Below are positions 57,056 to 64,000 of a DNA stretch of 64,000 nucleotides, in pieces. The DNA is from Kappaphycus alvarezii (taxonomy: Eukaryota; Rhodophyta; Florideophyceae; Gigartinales; Solieriaceae): contig NADL03000640.1 of the NCBI GenBank assembly GCA_002205965.3, positions 372,001-436,000 of the forward strand, written 5' to 3'. Each line of letters starts with the position of its first letter. The stretch's first letter is position 1. Both the position numbers and the translations under genes were made by a program. The notes below the pieces were generated by a model, which did not search any database, was not told the DNA's origin, and saw nothing but the letters and a program-made list of their open reading frames with translations.

Positions 57056-58200
57056 TTAAGGTGTGGAATAATTCGTTCTTGTATGAGTAATCCAAGAAGA
57101 CCTTCGTAACGGTATCTTCGCTATCCAAAAAGTCTCTGTTAGGCTGCATGCAGCTTCATGCCGTGGAGATCCTTTCATGCTTTCATCAAAGTTAGGAACT
57201 GAAGACCACTGCCCCGCTCGCGATGCGATAATGTTGACTCCGCTTCTTGTTCCAAATCTCATCTTCTCCGGCAACGGGGGTGGCTTAACTTGCGATTCTT
57301 GCGCAATTTCTGCCGACCGGAAACGATGTAGGACCGTATGTTCGACATGTGCAACCGTAGGAATTTTCACAGAGTCAAGACGCTCCAGGTGAACGGTGTT
57401 CTTTCCAATCAAATCCAATATCTTGAAGGGACCAAATCTTCGTGCCGATAGCTTCTTTGGTTTCTAATAGCGTGAAACGATATACTTGAACAAGTCTTTG
57501 TCTAACCAGATTTGATCCTCCACGGCGTGTGAAGGGACTTTATTAATCTCCTCCGCACTGTAAGAAGCCTGCCTTGCTTTTTCCATCGTATGCGAGAGCT
57601 TGGCGTCCTCCAATCTAGTGGCAAGCCTCTGCTTGAACTAATTCAGTGCTCTGAGGGGAAAATCTTGTGAATGCGAAAGCAACTCAAGTGGCCCTCTGGG
57701 CTTTCGAAAGAGATCGATTTCGAAAGTGCTGCATCCCAAATCTGCAGACTCAGCCCACGTATACGAAAACTCTATAGCGGGCAACAGCTGATCCCAGTCC
57801 TTTTGATTGAGCGAACAATAGTAGCGGATTTAGTTGTCAACCATGCAATTCATAACCACGTAAATGCCATCGGTCTGAGGATGATGACACATTTTCTTCC
57901 GAGTACCGCAAAGCTGCATGAGTTTCTTCCAGAAGTTTGAAATAAGGATGGGATCGCAATCGCTAACAAGCTCATATGGTAACCCATAGAGCCTGAATAT
58001 GTTATGGAAGAAGCTTTTGGCGACATCCAAAGCCGTTTCATCAACTTTGCATAGCAGAAAATGGACACGCCTCTATATCCATTCGTCATCAGTGCTAATC
58101 GCGTCAAATCCGAGCGATGCTTTCGACAGACTGACGATAAATTCTGATTATACCGAGCCCCATCTACAAAAGCTATTTCAAGAGGCTGAGGTACCGTCAT
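57056..58200 (-). pseudogene. gypsy integrase and C-terminal domain
   Basis: LYGLPYELVSDCDPILISNF and KMCHHPQTDGIYVVMNCMVD (58030-57830) match the core around the second catalytic aspartate and the HPQTDG motif with its E position altered. LDLIGKNTVHLERLDSVKIP, then VAHVEHTVLHRFR (57420-57330) is the GPY/F-like and chromodomain-adjacent tail that ends many gypsy integrases. Confidence 0.75.
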
Positions 58201-58674
58201 CTTCTACTGATTGCTGTCCTTGTTCTGCTGGCAAACAGGGCATCCCGCTCCTGAGAGTCTTCCAGAAGCTTTTCTTGCAGAGCCCGGAATATCGGCCCGA
58301 AAAGCTGTTCCTTTTCGTAAGACTTGTCGAAGTGAAAGTCCAGAGCGACCTTCTAAACTGAAATGTTGCTCAACTGAAATGGGCCTAAACAACGTGTACG
58401 GCACTGGAAAGTGCATTGCCAAGAATGTGGACCTTTCCCGAAACCAATGTGGGTTCTGTAATGCCAAATTGACCAATGAGGTCGTGCCTCCGTGCTTATT
58501 TGCGACTTATGTTCTTCTTCTCGAGAAAAGCCTGCAAGACTTGATTGTCAGTGAAGATTTCAAAACTTGGTCCTTTAAGAAAACACTGACATCTCTTCAA
58601 ATTATAGACAAGCACAAGAGCTCCCTTTCCATTGCAGTACAATTCTGCTCAGAGTCTGACAATTAGCGCTATTA

Positions 58675-59358
58675 TTATGCAACTACCCTCTCAGATCCCT
58701 CATCATCCAGTTGCGTGAGCGTACCACCAACAGTCACCTGGGATACATCCACAAGACAACGGAAGGGCCCGCTACAGTCGGGTGGTAAAAGTACAGGAAC
58801 TGTAGCAAGGACTTTCTTGAGAGTTCGGAAAGCCCTTGTACAAGCAAAATTCCATTTGTGAATGCCGGATCGTTTCCTAGTGAAGGCAGTAAGTGGTGCT
58901 GCAATTCTGGAAAAATCCTTGATAAATCTTCTGGAGAACCGTAGGTGGCCAATAAAGCTTCTCAGCTCTGACAAATTTGTAGGACGTAGTCATGTCTTGA
59001 TTACCGACAATTTCTCAGGATTGACGCAAAGAATATTACGACCCACAATCGTGCCTACAAACTCCGTCCCTTCTTCCATGAATGAGCACTTCTTCGGAGA
59101 TACAAACAACTTCTCCTTCTTCAACCGTGATAATACGACTTCAATATGTTTTAAAACATCTTCTCTTGTATAAATATAGATCAGTACTTCTTCAATATAT
59201 AAGATCAAAAAGATGTCAATCAAATCATAATACAAGTGGTTGATGAACCTCATGGGCATGGCAAGATATTGAAAGTGACCATATTTGGCCTTGAATGCTG
59301 TCTTCTCAATATCCTCCGGCTTCACACGTATTTTATGGAAACCGACCTTCATGTGCAA
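58675..59358 (-). pseudogene. gypsy reverse transcriptase and RNase H start
   Basis: GFHKIRVKPEDIEKTAFKAK and YGHFQYLAMPM match the RT fingers and palm; FLILYIEEVLIYIYTREDVL holds the catalytic position, where the invariant YxDD is YIEE; and FVSPKKCSFMEEGTEFVGTI is the following motif. A second frame (58974-58675) gives SELRSFIGHLRFSRRFIKDF, then FACTRAFRTLKKVLATVPVL and the beginning of RNase H with LVDVSQVTVGGTLTQLDDEG. Loss of both catalytic aspartates makes the enzyme inactive. Confidence 0.85.
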
Positions 59359-59868
59359 CTAAGAAAAGAACTTTGCGTCGCCCAAGCGATCAAGCGTTTC
59401 GTCCATGGGGTGTTAATCTTCTTAATGATCTAGTTGAGTGCAGCATTGTCAATCACAGCTGGTTGCTTGTCATTATGGCGCACAAAGAAAAGTAGCGCAC
59501 CATACGGAGACTTACTGCCCCTTGTTTTACCTTCGCGAAGCAAGTCAACGATTTAGGCCTTTGATGCAATTAGCTCGGGTGTTGAAAGTTGATAATGGGG
59601 TTTGTGTGGCGGGCGACCATCTGGGTCGACTTCGATGGTTGATCGACATCTCGCTTTGAGGGTAAGCCACCTGGCAACTCGTCCACAAATAACGACTCTT
59701 ACTTTGACAGTAACTATTTCAACTTCTCGTACCCATCGCCATCCATTTTAGGTATCTTCTCCGCCGTGATATGATGCGCCTCGCACACTTGGAATAATTG
59801 GAAGTCATTTAAATAGCCTTTCTTGCGAAGGAGGGAACGAAACTTCTTCACGCCAATACTCGTTTTTT

Positions 59869-60051
59869 TCACAGTCTGCTTTCTTGCACGCCCACGGTCT
59901 TAATAATTGGCGTCAATTTAGTCATCATTGGCGAGAAGTGCTCGTGCAACGGCATTTCCAACAGCAAATCGCAACGAAAGCCCGCAACTACCCACTTTCT
60001 AGTGTACACAGTCGGTCCGACCTGAACTGCAGCAGATCGCGCTACCTCCAA
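59869..60051 (-). pseudogene. gypsy aspartic protease remnant
   Basis: The segment VVAGFRCDLLLEMPLHEHFS corresponds to the C-terminal part of gypsy proteases (…YDVLLGMPWL…), with G to E in the LGMPW motif. The catalytic DSGA part was not found in an open frame upstream. Position between gag and RT supports the call. Confidence 0.55.
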
Positions 60052-60230
60052 AGAATTTTAGGTGATGTCTTTCTTCGAATGATATATCATAATATACTCA
60101 TCGATAACATCGAAGCTCTCGTTATGACGTCGCACATAGTCCTTGGATAATTTTTTGGTGTTGCATCCGTCATCCGTAAGTATGCGCACTTCATGTCCTT
60201 CAACTGTTACCGAAATGAAAAAGTATCTGC

Positions 60231-60332
60231 GATTGGTATAAGGTCGTCAGTCGAAAGATCTGCATAGTTCCCCCTTCCCCCGATTGGTATAGGATCTTCA
60301 GTCGAAAGATTGGCATATTTTTCCCCCACAGG
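60231..60332 (+). repeat. 51-bp imperfect tandem duplication in the gypsy element
   Basis: Two units start with GATTGGTATA at 60231 and 60282 and share CAGTCGAAAGAT and a closing C-run. Several mismatches separate them. Confidence 0.8.
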
Positions 60333-60405
60333 GGGTGAAATGGTTGGTGCACTCTCCATTTCAAAGGTCCATCATAAAAGACTTTACTTATTCTCGAAGC
60401 ACTAC

Positions 60406-61210
60406 CTAATTTTCCGACTCGGAAGAGTCGTTACAATCCCCGGACGCCGCGGAATCCGGAGTGTCACTAGCCACTTGCGCCTCGTCGTTGTTAACAGCGG
60501 GCCTGTTCCTGTACTTACCGCCTTTGAGGAACTTCCACGATTTGCATCCTACCCTCTCGCATTTGAAGCGCCGGTTGTTGTAAAAGTCATATAGATGTTC
60601 CTTTTTCCATTCCGGGTTTGCTCTTCTTCCATCTTGGCGTCCTTGAACTTTTACAGCACCCATGGGCATCAGATTTTCTCCTCCCTTGCCAAGTCCTAAG
60701 CCTCCTGTGCCGCTTGCCTCAGCTCCCATACTTGTCCCATCAATTCGTAACGCGACTGTCGCCGATTTTTCAAACGTAATGGCGTTTGACCTAAGCACTT
60801 CAATACGGACCTCCTTCTTCGGCCCCGATACGAAGCGGTCCCAGTTCTCTCCATCGTTCATCTCCAGAACAGTCAGGCAGATGTTACGGAAATCAGTCAA
60901 GTACTTCGCGACCGAAGTCTCGCAGCGAGGATTGCGTAGATTGTCTCGGGTAAGCCGAACCTGGTTACTAGGCACAAAATATTGACTTGCTTTGTTTCGA
61001 AACCCCTGCCAGGTATCTGGCAATTTGTGTCTTTGAATCAACGTGAACCACAAAACCGATGCAGGCTCTTTCAAAAAAGTAACAGCAAAAGTAACACAAT
61101 CTTTCTCGGGATTCATCTGCTCCAGGTTGAGGATCTAGAGCAAACGAAATACTGCTCCATCTTGAATAGCCAAATACTCACGTCAAGAAAATTCCTTTTG
61201 AAGTTAGAAT
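60406..61210 (-). pseudogene. gypsy gag
   Basis: The frame from 61116 reads MNPEKDCVTFAVTFLKEPAS and VLWFTLIQRHKLPDTWQGFR, then VPSNQVRLTRDNLRNPRCET, a typical gypsy capsid. A preceding piece in another frame (FKMEQYFVC, about 61170) is the usual capsid start. The C-terminal zinc-knuckle position has lost its CCHC pattern (FYNNRRFKCERVGCKSWK), though the surrounding G/K-rich linker is intact. It ends in an acidic tail. Confidence 0.75.
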
Positions 61211-64000
61211 GGGAACCCGGGTAGATAGAAGTGACTGTAGCCAAAGTTGCCGTTGGAAAGGTTGCTGCGAAGGCGGAAGTTGGGAGTAAAGTTCAGAGCC
61301 AACACATTAGTGGCTGTTTAATCTGGGGCCGTAGTGGCCTGCTGTGTATAAAAAGTGGTCAATTAGGTTAGAACTATCTACAAATGTGCGGTAAGGAAAG
61401 TCAATGTTAGCAAAGTAATAAATAAGTAAGTTAGAGATCAGTTATGTCAACATGGGTCTAATGGTGGGCTGTCGGCTGGGGAAAGACCAGCTCCAGGTTG
61501 GATGCCGAGTGTTCTGGACCGCACGCACCGTGATCCACTCGGTTGAGTGTACGGTAAAACTGTCAATGGTAGTCGATAGTCGACAGAAATTCTCTGAATT
61601 TCCAGCACACTACCTGCTTTTATCAATAGGCAGACTCGTTCAAAATAAAATCAAGAAAAGACGATAAAAATCAGCTCTGCCAGCGGCAATAAAGAACGAG
61701 TACGGGTTGCCTACAGAGAAGTGATTTGGAAAAGACGGACAAGTCCAGGAATAAAGTGAAATGTGGGAGGGAGATGGCAAGAACTGTAAAAATTGTGGAG
61801 TGTTATTCTCTGTGGTCAGTGGTTTGTGTTGAGTCTATTGTTTCCATTATAAAGAAAAACTATCTTTACTGAAATAAAAATCTCTGTGGATACTAAACTT
61901 TGAATAGATGTGCTGTCGAATATTTACTCTAATTGTGCACTAACTACAAAAAAAAATGATAATTGTAAATTCTCAGTAAAAATACACCTGTTCTACTCAC
62001 CCTCGCGGTTACATAGGGATCAGCTAAAAAACTGTTCTTTTTCTCGATTCTTTCTGCCTTGAGTGATTTTTAAAAAGCAATTGCTTCTTTACATGTTAAA
62101 CTTCCGAGAACATACCTTACTTCACTCATGGAGAATTTTTCATTCCGTTTGAACGAAAGCTTGCGTAAATTAAAACCACAAGCTATCGCCATCACAGTAG
62201 CTATAAATGCATTGAAATACCTTGTGTAAATATTCGATAAGCTCTTTTACTTATTGTTCAATCAGATAAAGAATAATTAGTATGAATATTTATTAGAGTC
62301 AACAAAAATTGTAGCTACGATGAATGACTCAGGATATCGTTAAAAAAAGTTGCTTCAAATTGGTTCAATCGGGAAAATATTGTTTATTATTGACAAAGCG
62401 ATTCTAATATGAGATAAATTTGGTTTTGAATCAGAATATTACTTTAGAATAGGCAAATACATATAAATAATGGGTAACCAAACTGTTTGGAGCTCCTTCT
62501 CTCAATTGTTTGTTTTTATCTCTGCTAGAAAGAGCTTGCATTTCCCTACTCCAAATCTATAAAATTATGAAATATCCACCAATAAAGCATATATCGTATC
62601 TAAGAACTCTCTATTTTGATTTAATCTTGTAAGTTTTGATTTATAATATAATTACTTTAAAATTTCAAGTTAAATGCTTTGTTATTGAAATCAATCCGAT
62701 ATTTTCTTGCACACTGTTTAGTGCTCCAAAATATATTACTTGGACCGCTATCAGAGGAATATTGAGCCGCATAGTTGATAATCTGTGTAAAGTATTGGAA
62801 TTATCTCATTTAAATTTCCCCACAGGATCTAATAGTAGAATAGTAATATTTTTCAGAAATAGAAAAGTTTTTTTCCCCTATATTTACAAGCGAAATATTC
62901 TCAGGTGTATCATAGAAAGCTGTATGGACATTCTTAGAGCGGGATTGCCAATTTAACTTAAAACTGGGAAATTTTCATATTTGACCTATTATAAAATATT
63001 ATCTGAAGCAATAAAAGAGCATATATTTGATATTTACTTCCAATAATATTATTTAAGCCATTTAATTGTCAGGTTAATTTATAATTCATGGACATTTGGT
63101 CTTCAGATTGGACATAAAATTTTGAATACATTTAAAGTTATTCAATAAAACTCATTTCTACATTACTAATCTTCATGTCATCAACACTAGAAATATTTTC
63201 CTAAGTGTGCATACACTGTTGATGATGTTATACATATAATGTTTCATTTCCAAATTTAAAAAACAGTACATTTGAATTAATATTGGGTAAGAGACATTAA
63301 ATGAAAAGACCCAGCTACTCTCATATTTATTTGAGTTAATGACTAAGTCTACTTCATTAAACTATTTTCTCAGTAAGAAAGCAAAAGAAGCACTACTACT
63401 ACAATAATATTTTGTGAAGACGTAATCTATATTGAGCCAAACAGAGAGGGCGAAAATGTAACACTTTTTGATGGAAAATACAAACTGGGTGTTGTTGAAC
63501 AAAAACTGGAGAGTTTGGTATTTTTTCGTAAGTATCATTAAGAATTAATCAAAAGGCCTAAATAATACATTTATGGTGTTCATCTGATGTATACGTTAAG
63601 TATCAGGCTCGTCTGCATCTTAATATTTTAAGCACTAAATCTGTAACGCAATATGCAATGGAATAAAGTTATTAATTGAAATGTATAAAGTAGCGAAATA
63701 GATTAACAATATTCGGAAGTACTTTATCTACAATAATGTTTGATACATTTATATGGAAGCAAATTAAGAAAATAGAAATAAAAAAGATTTTCCATTTTAC
63801 CAAAAAAAGGCCGAAAGGGTCAACAATTAGACTTTAACTGTTTTTTTCAAATAGTTCAAATATCGGTAAAGATCAATTATCAACTACAGAACCCCACTGA
63901 TACTGAAATAAACAAAAATCCTAATAGGCTCTTGGTAAGAAGATTTTTTTGTTTTTTGTGTGTGTTCCAAATGAATCTCAAAGTTTTCGCAATGATATTA
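61211..64000. other. AT-rich terminal region, no gene recognised
   Basis: From about 61.7 kb base composition changes sharply to AT-rich sequence with frequent A and T runs. The longest open frame (62636-62956, plus) contains no motif and fits what AT-rich random sequence gives. There are no TACAG-type repeats. I see no tRNA or organellar gene. It may be decayed repeats, a pericentromeric stretch, or foreign DNA. Confidence 0.5.

Larger units (their letters stand above)
57056..61210 (-). mobile_element. Degenerate Ty3/gypsy retrotransposon
   Basis: The minus strand carries gag, aspartic protease, reverse transcriptase, RNase H and integrase in the Ty3/gypsy order, each in its own broken frame. 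I found no LTR pair at either end (56.0-57.0 and 61.2-61.9 kb do not match), so the element is either truncated or its LTRs have diverged beyond recognition by eye. It borders the AT-rich end of the window. Confidence 0.85.

Noticed and set aside
62636-62956. 106-codon frame in the AT-rich tail as a gene
   Set aside because: It has no motif, and its residue content (I, F, N, K, L) is what AT-rich DNA gives by chance.

Overview
This is nuclear DNA from an intron-poor eukaryote. It carries a FANCI Fanconi-anaemia protein, the splicing factor SYF2, WDR6, a UBR7-type PHD/UBR protein, MYND, TPR and TKL-like kinase proteins, and a few short GT-AG introns. A nuclear sigma-70 factor (which would act in a plastid), a Sfp-type phosphopantetheinyl transferase and a DUF819 membrane protein point to a plastid-bearing alga. 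A red alga is the most economical guess, but that is inference and no marker here settles it.

Layout. From 2.6 to 41.8 kb there are about 18 closely spaced genes on both strands: bZIP-like (+), GNAT (-), PPTase (+), DUF819 (+), UBR7 (-), an unrecognised gene (-), a DUF4864-like gene (+), MYND (-), WDR6 (+), sigma factor (+), farnesyl diphosphate synthase (-), membrane-anchored methyltransferase-like (-), FANCI (-), SYF2 (-), TPR (+), formate-THF ligase (-), kinase with helical-repeat tail (+), and a basic disordered protein (-). From 41.8 to 44.2 kb lies repeat-bearing intergenic DNA. From 44.2 to about 61.2 kb three decayed transposons sit one after another, all on the minus strand: a Ty1/copia element with both LTRs, a Helitron, and a Ty3/gypsy element. 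From 61.7 kb to the end the DNA is very AT-rich with no recognisable gene.

Two features run through the gene-rich part. First, many genes are split into two to five reading frames, and nearly every break is repaired by adding one base (a missing base). I read these genes as single loci with consensus deletions; the gene spans below join the frames, so exact ends are approximate where stated. Second, sense strands are C-rich near their 5' ends and G-rich near their 3' ends, which is why many spurious proline- or glycine-rich frames appear opposite real genes. Intergenic stretches are peppered with self-complementary pentamer repeats built from TACAG/CTGTA around a GTAC core, which I did not find in any recognised gene.

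Functionally the genes are a housekeeping mix: plastid transcription (sigma), one-carbon metabolism (formate-THF ligase), isoprenoid supply (FPPS), carrier-protein activation (PPTase), DNA interstrand-crosslink repair (FANCI), pre-mRNA splicing (SYF2), tRNA modification (WDR6) and signalling (kinase). There is no operon logic; divergent pairs (GNAT/PPTase, MYND/WDR6, SYF2/TPR, FTHFS/kinase) share short promoter regions.
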